Shown piece by piece: positions 1 to 9,318 of a stretch of 64,000 nucleotides of DNA (positions are counted from its first letter, which is position 1; every line of letters begins with the position of its first letter). The position numbers were made by a program, and so were the translations under genes. The notes beneath the pieces are model-generated. The model did not search any database. It saw only the letters and a list, made by a program, of their open reading frames with translations, and was not told the DNA's origin. Source of the DNA: an uncultured Verrucomicrobiales bacterium (GTDB lineage Bacteria; Verrucomicrobiota; Verrucomicrobiia; Verrucomicrobiales; Akkermansiaceae); assembly GCA_937951675.1 (NCBI GenBank), contig CALFBI010000011.1, positions 1 through 64,000 on the forward strand, in the 5' to 3' direction.

Positions 1-674
1 AGTGAATCATGGCTAGACTGGTAGATGAGATCAGTTTTGGAGTCTTGATTCACATCTTTGGCCTGGAGCCCGTAGCTGTTTTTCTGAGCTGGATAATATT
101 GAGGAGCTTGTAATAAGCCTTTATGATTAGAAAAAATCCCAATTGATTTTTGAGTTAAAAGAGCGATATCGAGTCCTTTTTTTTGATCAAATTCACCGAC
201 TTCTAGGATACTCCAATTATTATCAACGTCTTCAGTATCGTATTCTTGTGGTTCACCCCATTCCCGTTTCGCGGTTTGGGGGACGACAATGATTTGGTTT
301 CTTTCCGAAACATAAATCATATCATTTAAACCGTTTCCATTAAGGTCAGCAAAGGTGAGGTCATAGGCGGAAACAGCTGTCGTAAACCATGTTTTGGTGA
401 AAGAGGAGTTTTCTAAAATAGGTTCCCATCGATCTTGTTGGAGAGACTTTTGCTCTTCTTTACTGGCCTTGCCACCATAGTAGAAGGTAATTCTTGCCTT
501 ATCATTATCAATAATAGCAAAATCACTTTTACCATCACGGTCAATATCACCGGCATAGAGAGCTTGTGTATACCAACCTACTTTCAAGATGTGAGGCTCT
601 GAAAAAGAAAAAGACTCTCCCCCGAGCAGAAGGCTCGAAGAGAGAGTAAAGAAGAGAGTAGTCAGTCGATGCAT
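1..674 (-). CDS. FG-GAP/VCBS-repeat secreted protein, C-terminus cut by the window edge
   Basis: The reading frame is open from an ATG at 674 down to base 1, so only the first 224 residues or so are visible. The protein starts MHRLTTLFFTLSSSLLLGG, a plausible signal peptide. It then shows repeated calcium-loop-like segments typical of FG-GAP/VCBS propeller blades: DIDRDGKSDFAI near residue 47, DLNGNGLNDMIYV near residue 113, and DVNQDSKTDLIY at the visible end. Such proteins are exported and form beta-propellers; many bind carbohydrate or protein ligands, but the function here is unknown. The next gene upstream on the same strand starts about 1.8 kb away and ends 49 bases before this start, so co-transcription is possible. 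The family call is fairly sure; the role is not. Confidence 0.8.
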   Translation of the reverse strand, partial: MHRLTTLFFTLSSSLLLGGESFSFSEPHILKVGWYTQALYAGDIDRDGKSDFAIIDNDKARITFYYGGKASKEEQKSLQQDRWEPILENSSFTKTWFTTAVSAYDLTFADLNGNGLNDMIYVSERNQIIVVPQTAKREWGEPQEYDTEDVDNNWSILEVGEFDQKKGLDIALLTQKSIGIFSNHKGLLQAPQYYPAQKNSYGLQAKDVNQDSKTDLIYQSSHDS

Positions 675-687
675 GAGCTTCGAAGGC

Positions 688-706
688 TTTCATCATTAAG
701 ATGAAA
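688..706 (-). terminator. Weak hairpin between two minus-strand genes
   Basis: A perfect 7-bp stem (TTTCATC / GATGAAA) with a 5-base loop lies just after the 580-aa gene and before the VCBS gene. No clear T-run follows on the minus strand, so this is at best a weak terminator or an mRNA-stabilising hairpin. Confidence 0.3.
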
Positions 707-723
707 ACCGAAGGGTTATTTAT

Positions 724-2466
724 TTATTTTTCTTTAGGAAGAAAAGCTCCTTGAGAAGTAACAAACCCGTTTTTGTAGTAAGAAGCTCCGATCGTATCGT
801 TGAAAGGTAATTCGAGGTTAGAATAGTCGAAATCTTCTGCGTCGGCTCCGATCGCTTTCATTTGTTTGAAAGCACTATCGATTGTCTTTTGCAGACTTGC
901 ATATTCTAGCCCAATATAACCATTAGGAAGTGTGGACACATAGTTTTTAACAGACTCTTTCTCCCAGATAGTTGCTTGAGGGTTCTTGAGCTGTTTGATC
1001 ACTTCTTTCACCGCTCCATCAGTAATTCCTCCGATGATGAGTTGCTGATTAACAATCGCATAACCAATGCTTTGTTGGGCCCCCATTTGAGCTCCTAAGC
1101 CAAGTTCTGTGATGTCAACCTCGAGAAACTTTTCAACTTTAGCTTCCTGGCCGCTTATTCCATTAATCGTTGCGAGTGCTGCGGAGACTTTATTAGCATC
1201 TTTGACCTTCACCACATAGGCGGCTTTTTCTGGAATATCATCACCTTCAGGTTTATAGTTAATCACCTGGATTTCACCATCAAAGTGCTGAATGAGGTCT
1301 TCTTTAAGCTTTAAGCCAAGTCCTTTTTCCATTTGTTGAAGTTGACCAAGAACCATCATGGATGCCATCGGACTCACGGTCTGGACGGTTTCAATAAGAC
1401 GGTCATAAATACTGGTGAAATCATAAGAGAGCATCGAGGAAGAAAGCGCGTCTTTTCCGGCAAGGCTTGTCATTTCTTCAACAGATTTATTTGGGATAAG
1501 CGATCCCACTAAGCCTTCTTTACTAAAAGCGATTTTAGAAAAAATTTCATGAGTCGGCTGGCTCATATCTAAAATGTAAGAATACCCTCCGAGACCATCG
1601 AATCCAATTTTCTCCCAAGCGCCGTCGACATTGATCGCCATTTGTTGAAGGGATTCTTCCTCTGCAACCATCTCAGTGAGCATCTTTTTGAGCTCTCTAA
1701 GAGGCAAGGTCGTGTTTCCTAAGATTTCAATATCACAGACTCGGTTGACTCTAAAATCGGCATCTTGAATAGAATCCACTGCTCCATTTTTAATTCTTTT
1801 GGTAAGGATCGCTAAATCACCTCCGATAGAAATGATTCCCATTTGATCATGAACTCCGATACTGATTTTTGGACCTGTTGAGGCCTCTTCGTCCTTTTCT
1901 TTAGTAAGGGAAACTTCGATGAATTGGAAATCAATACCACTAAGGGTTACACTTTGGATTTTTTTTCCTTCGCTTAAACCTTGATTGAGAAGAGACGTAG
2001 AAAGTTTGAGGAATTCTTCACGTTTCTCTCCAAGTTCAACAAAAGCGTGAACTCCGAATTCATTGAAGAGGTCTGCTGATTCGGCATCGATCTTTTCAAA
2101 CAGATGCTGGTCAATTTTAGGGAGTGAGACTTCGATCAGAGCCTCTTCTTCCAAAAGGTCGATTAATGCTTCTAAAGTCTTTAAGAATTGAGCGTTTTTG
2201 GCCGAATCATCAGACTCATTTAAAGCCTTTGTTTTTGCTTTTTTGACAATTTTTTGAATTTCCTCGCTTTCCCAAAAAGCTTTGAGGGGAGACTTTTCCC
2301 AATTTTGTTCAAAAGTTTTAAGATTATTAAAGTGGATCGCGATTGGAGAACTTTCTTCGACGAGTTTAAGCAGTTCTTGGTCTTTCGCTGCGATCACAGG
2401 CGCTTTGGCGAAAACAGGCAGAGTCAGCAAAAGAGCTGAAGCCATGGTAAGTGTGGTTGTTGTCAT
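724..2466 (-). CDS. Secreted protein of unknown function (580 aa, DUF3352-like at best)
   Basis: It begins with a signal peptide (MTTTTLTMASALLLTLPVFA). The mature part is a long soluble alpha/beta sequence without cysteine clusters or a recognisable catalytic motif. Its general layout, with repeated segments on protein-protein comparison scale such as the GAQQSIGYAIVNQQLIIGG region near residue 470, recalls the poorly characterised DUF3352-type exported proteins of cyanobacteria and planctomycetes. I cannot confirm that without a profile search. Its ATG overlaps the TGA of the upstream protease gene (ATGA), so the two are probably translated together and may act together in the periplasm. 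It could be a protease substrate, inhibitor or adaptor, but nothing in the sequence decides this. Confidence 0.75.
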   Translation of the reverse strand: MTTTTLTMASALLLTLPVFAKAPVIAAKDQELLKLVEESSPIAIHFNNLKTFEQNWEKSPLKAFWESEEIQKIVKKAKTKALNESDDSAKNAQFLKTLEALIDLLEEEALIEVSLPKIDQHLFEKIDAESADLFNEFGVHAFVELGEKREEFLKLSTSLLNQGLSEGKKIQSVTLSGIDFQFIEVSLTKEKDEEASTGPKISIGVHDQMGIISIGGDLAILTKRIKNGAVDSIQDADFRVNRVCDIEILGNTTLPLRELKKMLTEMVAEEESLQQMAINVDGAWEKIGFDGLGGYSYILDMSQPTHEIFSKIAFSKEGLVGSLIPNKSVEEMTSLAGKDALSSSMLSYDFTSIYDRLIETVQTVSPMASMMVLGQLQQMEKGLGLKLKEDLIQHFDGEIQVINYKPEGDDIPEKAAYVVKVKDANKVSAALATINGISGQEAKVEKFLEVDITELGLGAQMGAQQSIGYAIVNQQLIIGGITDGAVKEVIKQLKNPQATIWEKESVKNYVSTLPNGYIGLEYASLQKTIDSAFKQMKAIGADAEDFDYSNLELPFNDTIGASYYKNGFVTSQGAFLPKEK

Positions 2467-3410
2467 TGTTTTTTAGATTTTTGAGGTTGTTTTGAAATCC
2501 ATTGTTCTCCAGGAGGAGTGAGATAGCGGTAACCCGCATTAGGGTTGCGAGGGTCAAAAGCGTAGGAATCCCGACTGTCAATAAAGTGAAGGAGGTGAGA
2601 GGTAGGAATGGCAAAGCCAATTCCTTCAATAGAGCTACTTGCAATCTTAAGGTTATTAACACCAACCACTTCACCTTTGAGGTTAAAAAGGGGTCCTCCT
2701 GAGTTTCCGGGGTTAATCTGAGAGGTGTGTTGGATTAACGTAATCCCATTATTCATGACTCGTCCTTTCACACTTACAATTCCCTTAGAAATGGAACGTT
2801 CTAATCCCAGAGGACTCCCTACTGCGAAAACAGTCTCTCCCTGTTCTAAAGAAAGGTTCTTTGCAATGGGAACAAAAGGGAATTCTCGGTCATCAATTAC
2901 TTTGAGTAGAGCCAAATCATAAAGTGGGCTTTGCGCAATGATTTCGACTTTTTTAAAATTGGTTTTGCGCAATTCATTCTTTCCCTGTTCGTAAAGAATT
3001 ACGGTGAGCTCATTTTCTCCTGAAATCACGTGATTATTAGTGATCACATACCCTTCCGGCGAAATAATAAAGCCGGAGCCAAGAGAGGTCGGAGCTTGAA
3101 TCTGCACTGTTGCTTTTCCAACAGTGCTTACTAAAGCCTCTATGGTGTTGGTTTGAGCGTTTTCTTTTTGAGAATAAAGACTTCCGCTTTCTTTTTGGTA
3201 AGTTAGTTGCTCTTTATTAGCGGTAGTGACTACTCTCTTAATGACATGAGAAGTTGGCACCTTGATGAGGTCAAAACCGAGGTCTACAAAGAGATGCTGC
3301 TCTGTTTCTTTAATAACATCACCAGTGAGCGCTTTTTGCTCAGTTAAATGGATTTCTTCTGCCGATAAGAATCCAACAGTAAGATAAAAGAGATAGAAGA
3401 ATTGTTTCAA
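2463..3410 (-). CDS. Trypsin-like (HtrA-type) serine protease lacking a PDZ domain
   Basis: An exported S1C-type serine protease. The chymotrypsin-fold triad is visible: His in ITNNHVISGEN, Asp in SPLYDLALLKV and Ser in INPGNSGGPL. About 45 residues between the signal peptide and the protease domain look like a small beta-barrel (ALTGDVIKETEQHLFVDLG), similar to Sm-like N-terminal domains. No PDZ domain follows; the protein ends soon after the protease fold, so it is shorter than DegP/DegS. I chose the TTG at 3410 because it gives a compact signal peptide (KQFFYLFYLTVGFLSAEE). A TTG at 3449 in the same frame adds 13 polar residues and is less likely. The stop overlaps the start of the next gene. 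Likely role: periplasmic protein quality control or processing of the neighbour. Confidence 0.85.
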   Translation of the reverse strand: MKQFFYLFYLTVGFLSAEEIHLTEQKALTGDVIKETEQHLFVDLGFDLIKVPTSHVIKRVVTTANKEQLTYQKESGSLYSQKENAQTNTIEALVSTVGKATVQIQAPTSLGSGFIISPEGYVITNNHVISGENELTVILYEQGKNELRKTNFKKVEIIAQSPLYDLALLKVIDDREFPFVPIAKNLSLEQGETVFAVGSPLGLERSISKGIVSVKGRVMNNGITLIQHTSQINPGNSGGPLFNLKGEVVGVNNLKIASSSIEGIGFAIPTSHLLHFIDSRDSYAFDPRNPNAGYRYLTPPGEQWISKQPQKSKKQ

Positions 3411-3534
3411 AACCGTCAAATCATTATCTGTTTCTTGAAAGCATGGCAAGCATCAGCGATGAGAAAAACGAAGGTTTTTTCTTTTCGTGATAAAGATTTT
3501 TTTTCCTGATTCATTGAGAGGCTCGTTTTATCAG

Positions 3535-3571
3535 AAAAAAGGCTCTTACGGGAGATCGTAAGAGCCTTTTT
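3535..3571 (-). terminator. Intrinsic terminator after the SDR gene
   Basis: A perfect 9-bp stem (GGCTCTTAC / GTAAGAGCC) with an 8-base loop is flanked by A6 on one side and T5 on the other, so it can work in both directions. It lies just downstream of the SDR gene and would end the long minus-strand run that starts with pyrD. It also insulates the protease gene that follows. Confidence 0.9.
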
Positions 3572-3594
3572 AAAGTGAAGTTTCACAAGGGGGT

Positions 3595-4377
3595 TCAGAT
3601 CGTCATGGACTGGAATCCACCATCCACAATGACTTCGGTGCCTGTAACAAAGCTCGAGGCTTTATTTGAAGCAAGGAAGACCGTTGATCCCACGAGCTCT
3701 TGTGATTCTCCAAACCGGTTGGCAGGAGTATGGCCCAGAATTTGAGCAACACGAGACTCGTTAAGAACTTTCCGGTTTTGTTCCGCAGGGAAAAATCCTG
3801 GAACAAGTGTATTAACGCGAATGTTTTGCTCTGCCCATTCACGAGCAAGGTTACGACTGAGGTTATGGACCGCCGCTTTACTCGCTGAGTAAGAAAAAAC
3901 GCGAGAGAGGGGATTTAAGCCAGAAATCGACCCAAGGTTAATGATAGAACCTTCGATGTTGTTTTTTAGGAAATAATCTCCGAAAACTTGGCAAGCCCGC
4001 ATTACGCCAGCGAGATTCACATTGAGGATGTTCATGAGCTCATCATCAGAGATTTCCAAGAATGGCGTAGGGGAATTCACTCCTGCTCCATTGACGAGAA
4101 TATCAATTTTTCCAGATTGAGCGACTGCCGCAGCTAAGAGGTTTTCTAAAGACTCCCGCTTGGTTGCTTCCGCGGTAACGAAGTAAGCTTTGCCTCCAAG
4201 AGATTCGATGAGCGCAATTTTTTCTTTCGCTTTCTCTTCACTTCGGCCTACGAGCACGACTTCGGCTCCCGCCTGAGCGAGGCCTATGGCCATTGCTCCG
4301 CAGAGTTCACCGGTGCCTCCGATCACGACCGCCGTTTTCCCTTCGAGGCTGTAGAGTTGGTTTAAAAAATCAGACAT
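3595..4377 (-). CDS. SDR-family oxidoreductase, probably a sugar-acid dehydrogenase
   Basis: A classical 260-residue short-chain dehydrogenase/reductase. The nucleotide-binding glycine motif is GGTGELCG (20-27), a variant of TGxxxGxG. The NNAG equivalent is NGAG (96-99), and the catalytic residues are Ser150, Tyr163 and Lys167 in YSASK. The C-terminus IVDGGF is typical of the family. It is the last gene of a cluster with gluconokinase and an Ldh2-type dehydrogenase, which points to oxidation or reduction of a keto-sugar acid, for instance a gluconate 5-dehydrogenase or mannonate/fructuronate reductase. Substrate and cofactor cannot be fixed from sequence alone. It follows the Ldh2 gene by 25 bases and is closed by a strong terminator. 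Confidence 0.88.
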   Translation of the reverse strand: MSDFLNQLYSLEGKTAVVIGGTGELCGAMAIGLAQAGAEVVLVGRSEEKAKEKIALIESLGGKAYFVTAEATKRESLENLLAAAVAQSGKIDILVNGAGVNSPTPFLEISDDELMNILNVNLAGVMRACQVFGDYFLKNNIEGSIINLGSISGLNPLSRVFSYSASKAAVHNLSRNLAREWAEQNIRVNTLVPGFFPAEQNRKVLNESRVAQILGHTPANRFGESQELVGSTVFLASNKASSFVTGTEVIVDGGFQSMTI

Positions 4378-4402
4378 ATGATAGATTAGAGTAAAAGGGT
4401 GT

Positions 4403-5494
4403 TTAAGCTTTTTTCAAATCGGCGAGGTTCCAATGAGTTTCGCCAATTTCGTCAGCAAGTTCATTAAATTCTCCAATTTCAGCAGCGGTGAAGAGAAGTC
4501 CATTTGCGGTATCAGACTTCTTACGCCCTTCTGCTTCGAGTTGTCCTGGAAGCATGCAGTTCTCATTCCCGTGTCCGAGAATGTCTTTAATCACTGCACC
4601 TAAGTTTTCCTGTTGGGTGCGACCTTTGGTGAAAGAGCCCGCCATCGCATCAGGGTGAATCACTTGGAAGTAGAAGGTTGGCGTTGTTTTCTCACCTTCA
4701 GGTGCTTGTTCAGCACGTCCACGAATAGTTGGAAGAGAGCCTCCGATTAACCCACCGACAAGTTCGTTCACGAGAGACATCCCGTAGCCTTTGTGGGCGC
4801 CGAATGGTAAAAGTGCCGCCACTTCTTTCGGGTCTTGAGTAGGGTTCCCATTTTTATCAACCGCCGCATTTGGAGGGAGTGTTTTTCCTTCGCGGAGGAA
4901 TTGTTGAACACGGCCCATTGCAACAGTGGAGGTAGCCCAATCAATGACGAGAGGGAAGCCAATGATATCTTGAGTGGGGAAGCCCCAAGAATGAGGATTT
5001 GTTCCAAGAGTCGGGTATTTCCCCATGAAAGGAACCACTTCAGCGAGAGCAGAAGTGCAATTAGTATAACCAATATAGCCTTTTTCAGCTGCTTGGATCA
5101 TGTAGCCACCACCCCAGAGGTAATGGAAAGCATTATCAACACAGACTTGTCCCACTCCATATTGGTCAGCAAGTTCCATGCAGCGATCAATGGCGCGCTT
5201 CGCAACAGATTGCCCCAGCTTTTTGTTGGCGTTCCAAACTTCACATGCCGCAAAGCGGTTTTCAACGACTTCAATTTCAGCGCCAGGCACACAACCTCCT
5301 GCTCCTGAACCGAAAAGATGGTCAAGGTGGAGAGCTTTTAAAGCTTGGTGAGTGCGAATTCCATGACGAGCAGCTTCTGCGCAGACGGCGGTCGCTTCTG
5401 CAGATTCATCAGGAAGGAAGCCACGAGCTTCGTAGGCTTTTTGAACAAGTCGGTCATGCGACTCCCGGGATACAACGTAATATTCGTCACTCAT
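4403..5494 (-). CDS. Ldh2/YlbC/YiaK-family NAD(P)-dependent 2-hydroxyacid dehydrogenase
   Basis: A 363-aa member of the malate/L-lactate dehydrogenase family that is unrelated to classical LDH/MDH (Pfam Ldh_2). The region [17 protein letters not shown] near residues 50-70 holds the family's conserved histidine, and [18 protein letters not shown] near 230-247 is the typical nucleotide-site motif. Known members reduce 2,3-diketo-L-gulonate (YiaK), oxidise ureidoglycolate (AllD), or oxidise sulfolactate or malate. The neighbouring gluconokinase (7 bases apart) and SDR argue for a sugar-acid substrate rather than purine breakdown. No export signal is present, so it is cytoplasmic. Family call firm, substrate open. 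Confidence 0.88.
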   Translation of the reverse strand: MSDEYYVVSRESHDRLVQKAYEARGFLPDESAEATAVCAEAARHGIRTHQALKALHLDHLFGSGAGGCVPGAEIEVVENRFAACEVWNANKKLGQSVAKRAIDRCMELADQYGVGQVCVDNAFHYLWGGGYMIQAAEKGYIGYTNCTSALAEVVPFMGKYPTLGTNPHSWGFPTQDIIGFPLVIDWATSTVAMGRVQQFLREGKTLPPNAAVDKNGNPTQDPKEVAALLPFGAHKGYGMSLVNELVGGLIGGSLPTIRGRAEQAPEGEKTTPTFYFQVIHPDAMAGSFTKGRTQQENLGAVIKDILGHGNENCMLPGQLEAEGRKKSDTANGLLFTAAEIGEFNELADEIGETHWNLADLKKA

Positions 5495-5500
5495 GATGAT

Positions 5501-6001
5501 TTAGATAAAGTTAAAGTGTTTGATGATAATAGAAAGAATTTCATCGACAGGTAGCGTCGAATCGACCTCTAAAACGTGGCCGGGAGCTTCTAAGGTTTCG
5601 AGCTGAGAGTCCAGCAAGTTTGCGGACATGAAGTGGCTATTTTCACTCAAACGGGTTTCAATTCGCTGTTTGAGGACTGATTTCTCGGCAAAAAGATGCC
5701 CAATCTCGATTTTGTAATCGGTTGGAGAAAGAAGCTGTGTGCGGTAAGACTCTTTTAAAGCGGAACAAGCGAGAACGGTCAAAGGTGACCGCGAGGCGAG
5801 GAGAGCCGCTTTAATATCTTTAAGCCAGGGCATTCGATCAAAATCTGTCAGGGGAATCCCTTTGCTCATTTTTGTTTGATTCTCAGCAGAATGGAAATCA
5901 TCTCCTTCAAGGAATTGGGCTTGTAGTTTTTGCGCAAGCATTCTCCCGATAGTGGTCTTGCCACTTCCTGAAACTCCCATGATGAGAATAACACGTTTCA
6001 T
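5501..6001 (-). CDS. gntK: Gluconokinase, GntK/IdnK type
   Basis: A 166-residue P-loop kinase with Walker A GVSGSGKTT at 9-17. The phrases LEGDDFHSAENQTKMSKG and GIPLTDFDRMPWL match the gluconate-binding signature of GntK/IdnK (consensus GDxxHP..N..KM..G.PL.D.DR..WL). It phosphorylates D-gluconate to 6-phosphogluconate using ATP. The length is usual for the family (about 165-180). It lies 6 bases upstream of the Ldh2 gene and 39 bases downstream of the M32 peptidase gene, so it is probably part of one transcript. With the SDR this resembles the idnK/idnO pairing for idonate or 5-ketogluconate use, but no transporter for these acids is in view. Confidence 0.9.
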   Translation of the reverse strand: MKRVILIMGVSGSGKTTIGRMLAQKLQAQFLEGDDFHSAENQTKMSKGIPLTDFDRMPWLKDIKAALLASRSPLTVLACSALKESYRTQLLSPTDYKIEIGHLFAEKSVLKQRIETRLSENSHFMSANLLDSQLETLEAPGHVLEVDSTLPVDEILSIIIKHFNFI

Positions 6002-6040
6002 GAATGATTTGAGTGTAAGGGGAGTTTGAGGTCTTTCTTC

Positions 6041-7513
6041 TTAAAGGAAGCGATTCTGAAGGTGTTCGAGATGAGCTTTAGCCTGCATCGTTTCTCCTGT
6101 GGCTCGCTGCATCAGATCCTGCGGGAGATAACGGCTGCCAGCTTGATGGACTTCTTGGCGGAGCCATTGAAGGAGGGGGTGGTATTCGGCTTGATCGAAA
6201 GCCGCTGAGATTTCGCTTTTTTTCATAGCCGCGTTGAAGAGCTGTGCCGCGCAGAGATTTCCAAGCGAATAAGTTGGAAAGTATCCTAATCCTCCCATTG
6301 ACCAGTGAATATCTTGTAAGCAACCTTCGGCATCGTTTTGAGGAGTCATCCCAAAAAGGTTTTCAAAGGTTTCATTCCAGCGTTGTGGAATGTCTTTCAC
6401 TTCGAGTTCCCCATTTAAGAGCTCTCGCTCGAGTTTGAATCTGAGTAAAATATGAAGATCATAGGTGGCTTCATCGGCCTCAACTCGGATCAAAGAGTAT
6501 TGCGCTCGATTGATACTCTGCATGAAAGCTTCGAAGTGGAGTTTTTTCAGATGAGGAAAAAGGTCACAAGCGCGCGGAAACCAGCGGCGCCAGAAGGCTT
6601 CCGAGCGACCAACATGATTTTCCCAAAGTCTTGATTGAGACTCGTGAATCCCTAGAGAAACAGCTGTTCCTGCAGGATGGCCGAATTCTTCAACCGGGAG
6701 GCCTTGTTCATAAAGCCCGTGCCCTACTTCATGAAGCACTCCAAAGAGGGAAGATGAAAAGTCCTGCTCATCGTATCGGGTAGTGAGTCGGATATCACGT
6801 GGCCCTAAGGTCGTGCAGAAGGGGTGTGCGGTGGTGTCGATGCGACCTGCAGAGAAATCGAAACCTAGGGATTCAGCAATTTCACGATTGAGTTGTTTTT
6901 GTTTTTCGAGAGGAGCTGGACCTTGTAAAGAAGGGGCATTGATCTCCGTGGAGCGTTTCGCGGCTTCTGCTGCTAGGTCGCGAAGCGCTGGCTGGAGCGT
7001 CTCAAAAAGTAGAGATACCTCTTTTGTAGTGGCCGCGCGTTCATAGCTTTCTAGTAAAGCGTCATAAGGCTCGTCTTGATAACCGAATAAGTCGGCCTTC
7101 TTTTTTGCTAAATCGACGAGAGTCTGAAGGTGAGGAGCAAAGAGAGAAAAGTCAGATTCGCTTCGAGCTTCTTCCCATGCGGCTTGGGAAAGAGCGCATG
7201 CTTTTGATTCTTTTTGAATAAAATCTACTGAAAGCTTGGTGTTTCTAGAGTGTTCAAAGCGCCACTCTCGAAGGTTTGCTTCTTGAGTGGGTGAGAGCGC
7301 GTTTTCGTGCCCTGCTTGCTCAAGAGTCTCTGCGTATTCAGAAGAAGTGAGGATTCCATGAGCTTTACCAGAAAGCATCGAAAGTTGTTGTGCTCGGTAA
7401 GGAACCGCGCTTTTAGGCAGGTAAGTTTCTTGATCCCAACTTAAAGTCGAGGCGGTGCTGGAGAGTAATGCAGCCTCCGAAATCAGGGTGGTGAGTTTTT
7501 GGTAATGAGACAT
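6041..7513 (-). CDS. Carboxypeptidase Taq, family M32 metallopeptidase
   Basis: A 490-aa cytoplasmic zinc carboxypeptidase. The HExxH motif is HEVGH at 261-265, and the third metal ligand is Glu291 in GIHESQSRLWEN, a signature of family M32. The sequence TTRYDEQDFSSSLFGVLHE just before the metal site is also family-typical. Length matches characterised members (about 500 aa). It removes C-terminal residues from peptides one at a time, with broad specificity, in peptide turnover. It sits 33 bases after the enzyme I gene in the same direction; no functional link to the PTS is obvious, so this is probably operon convenience. With the two peptide ABC transporters and the M24 aminopeptidase in this window it fits peptide nutrition. 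Confidence 0.93.
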   Translation of the reverse strand: MSHYQKLTTLISEAALLSSTASTLSWDQETYLPKSAVPYRAQQLSMLSGKAHGILTSSEYAETLEQAGHENALSPTQEANLREWRFEHSRNTKLSVDFIQKESKACALSQAAWEEARSESDFSLFAPHLQTLVDLAKKKADLFGYQDEPYDALLESYERAATTKEVSLLFETLQPALRDLAAEAAKRSTEINAPSLQGPAPLEKQKQLNREIAESLGFDFSAGRIDTTAHPFCTTLGPRDIRLTTRYDEQDFSSSLFGVLHEVGHGLYEQGLPVEEFGHPAGTAVSLGIHESQSRLWENHVGRSEAFWRRWFPRACDLFPHLKKLHFEAFMQSINRAQYSLIRVEADEATYDLHILLRFKLERELLNGELEVKDIPQRWNETFENLFGMTPQNDAEGCLQDIHWSMGGLGYFPTYSLGNLCAAQLFNAAMKKSEISAAFDQAEYHPLLQWLRQEVHQAGSRYLPQDLMQRATGETMQAKAHLEHLQNRFL

Positions 7514-7546
7514 CTTATCTCATTACTAACCTTTCGAGGAAAACCC

Positions 7547-9313
7547 TCAATTCAATAATTCGGAATAGGCATTCCATGCCATTTCACGGCTCAGTAAATA
7601 AATCTCGCGACTATTTGGGCAAGCGAGAGCTTCCCGAGCAAGTTCCCGGCATTCTTTTGCGTCGAGCGAACGGATCGCTTGTTTCACAATGGGGACCGTC
7701 ATTGACCCCACGGAAAGTTCATCAACTCCAATGCCTACCAAAAGAGGGAGTAAATTAAGGTCACCGGCCATTTCTCCACAAACGCCGGTCCAGATTTGGT
7801 TCTGCCGAGCGCCATCTACCGTTAGCTTCATCAGGCGGAGAACGGCAGGGTGAGTCGAGCGATAAAGATCTGCGACACGGTGGTTTACTCGATCGACTGC
7901 AATCGTGTATTGAATGAGGTCATTGGTGCCAATCGAAAGGAAGTCCACTTCAGCCGCGATATCATTTGCCATAATAGCTGCGGACGGAACTTCGATCATC
8001 GCTCCAATTTCAATCCCTAAATCAAAATCAACCCCGGCAATATGGAGCTCATTCATGCAAGCATTTACAATCGCTTTAGCCTCATGAATTTCATGTAATC
8101 CTGAAATAAGGGGGAACATGATACCTGCTTTGCCATGGGCACTTGCTCTTAGAATCGCACGGATCTGTGCTTTAAAAAGAGCGGGGCGAGCAAGGGAAAA
8201 ACGAATACCACGCCACCCAAGGAAAGGATTAGGTTCTGGTTCGGGAAGAGGTTCGCCAGGAAGTTTGTCTCCTCCAGCATCCAGAGTTCGGAAGATGACT
8301 TGTTCGCCATTTGCGGCTTCGATAATCTTAGTGTAGAGAGCCGTTTGCTCTTCCTCACTCGGGTATTCTTCGTTCTCAAGCAGAAAAAATTCAGTTCGGA
8401 AAAGACCTACTCCTTTGGCTCCTGAATCTTGGAAGCTTGGGATTTCATGATCAAACTCCATATTGGCAGAGAGCGTGATCTTGTGACCATCGAGCGTGAT
8501 GGCTTCTTGCTCTTTGAGAAGTTTGAGCTTTTCTCCAATTTCTTCGCGGTGTTTGAGGTGCCTTTGGTATTCTTTAAGGGTGTTCTCAGATGGGTTAAGG
8601 ATGAGCTTCCCACTGTAACCATCAAGAATACTCATCGTGAGGGCCTGCACATCCATCACGACATTATCGATTCCCATAATGGCGGGAATCCCCATGGATC
8701 TCGCTAAAATAGCGGTGTGTGAGTTAGGGCTTCCAATTTCGGTGACGATTCCGAGCACTTGTTCGCGGTCAATACTGGCCGTGTCAGAAGGAGAAAAATC
8801 GTAAGCAATGAGAAGGTGTTGCTGATCAGGCCGTTCATCGTCTTGGTGGTCGCCAAGATTAAAATTTCTTAACAAACGTTTCGAGACATCTTCGATATCG
8901 GCAGCTCTCTCTCTTAAATACGGGTCTTGAATCCGACGCATCGCTTCGAGATAGGTCTGCATGACGGCATAAAAACAATATTCAGCGTTTTGATTTCGCT
9001 CGTCGATGGCATCAGAAACTCGTTTGAGGAGTTTGTGATCTTCAAGGATCATGAGGTGAGCTTCGAAGATTTTACCTTCTTCTTCGCCACTGATTTGCTC
9101 GATTTGAGTTTGGAGAGAATCGAGTTGCTTGCGGGTTCGCTCGAGAGCGGTTTCGAATCGCCCCTTTTCCTTGGCGATGTAAGCGTTGGGAATGTGGTAA
9201 ACTTCAGGAGCTGAGAACCCACGAGCCGAAACATGTGCCGGAGCAATCACAATTCCACGAGACACGGGAGTGCCTTGAAGAATGATTTCTTGATTGCTAG
9301 GAAGTGAATGCAT
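7547..9313 (-). CDS. ptsI: Phosphoenolpyruvate-protein phosphotransferase (PTS enzyme I)
   Basis: Enzyme I takes the phosphoryl group from PEP and passes it to HPr. The 588-aa protein has the N-terminal HPr-binding/phosphohistidine domain with the active site GSPNSHTAILARSMG, putting the phosphorylated histidine at 199. The C-terminal PEP-binding barrel carries GAKGVGLFRTEFFLL, FRTLDAGGDK, FLSIGTNDLIQY and GVCGEMAGD. There is no GAF domain, so it is the sugar-type enzyme rather than PtsP(Ntr). The first ATG has no Shine-Dalgarno sequence; a terminator-like hairpin ends only 6-18 bases before it (separate entry). HPr lies upstream. No EIIA, EIIB or EIIC gene is in the window, so the chain may serve regulation or a transporter encoded elsewhere. 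Confidence 0.95.
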   Translation of the reverse strand: MHSLPSNQEIILQGTPVSRGIVIAPAHVSARGFSAPEVYHIPNAYIAKEKGRFETALERTRKQLDSLQTQIEQISGEEEGKIFEAHLMILEDHKLLKRVSDAIDERNQNAEYCFYAVMQTYLEAMRRIQDPYLRERAADIEDVSKRLLRNFNLGDHQDDERPDQQHLLIAYDFSPSDTASIDREQVLGIVTEIGSPNSHTAILARSMGIPAIMGIDNVVMDVQALTMSILDGYSGKLILNPSENTLKEYQRHLKHREEIGEKLKLLKEQEAITLDGHKITLSANMEFDHEIPSFQDSGAKGVGLFRTEFFLLENEEYPSEEEQTALYTKIIEAANGEQVIFRTLDAGGDKLPGEPLPEPEPNPFLGWRGIRFSLARPALFKAQIRAILRASAHGKAGIMFPLISGLHEIHEAKAIVNACMNELHIAGVDFDLGIEIGAMIEVPSAAIMANDIAAEVDFLSIGTNDLIQYTIAVDRVNHRVADLYRSTHPAVLRLMKLTVDGARQNQIWTGVCGEMAGDLNLLPLLVGIGVDELSVGSMTVPIVKQAIRSLDAKECRELAREALACPNSREIYLLSREMAWNAYSELLN

Positions 9314-9318
9314 GTTTG

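Noticed and set aside
2366-2674. 102-codon minus-strand frame overlapping the protease and the 580-aa gene
   Set aside because: It overlaps two well-supported genes in another frame and has no motif of its own.
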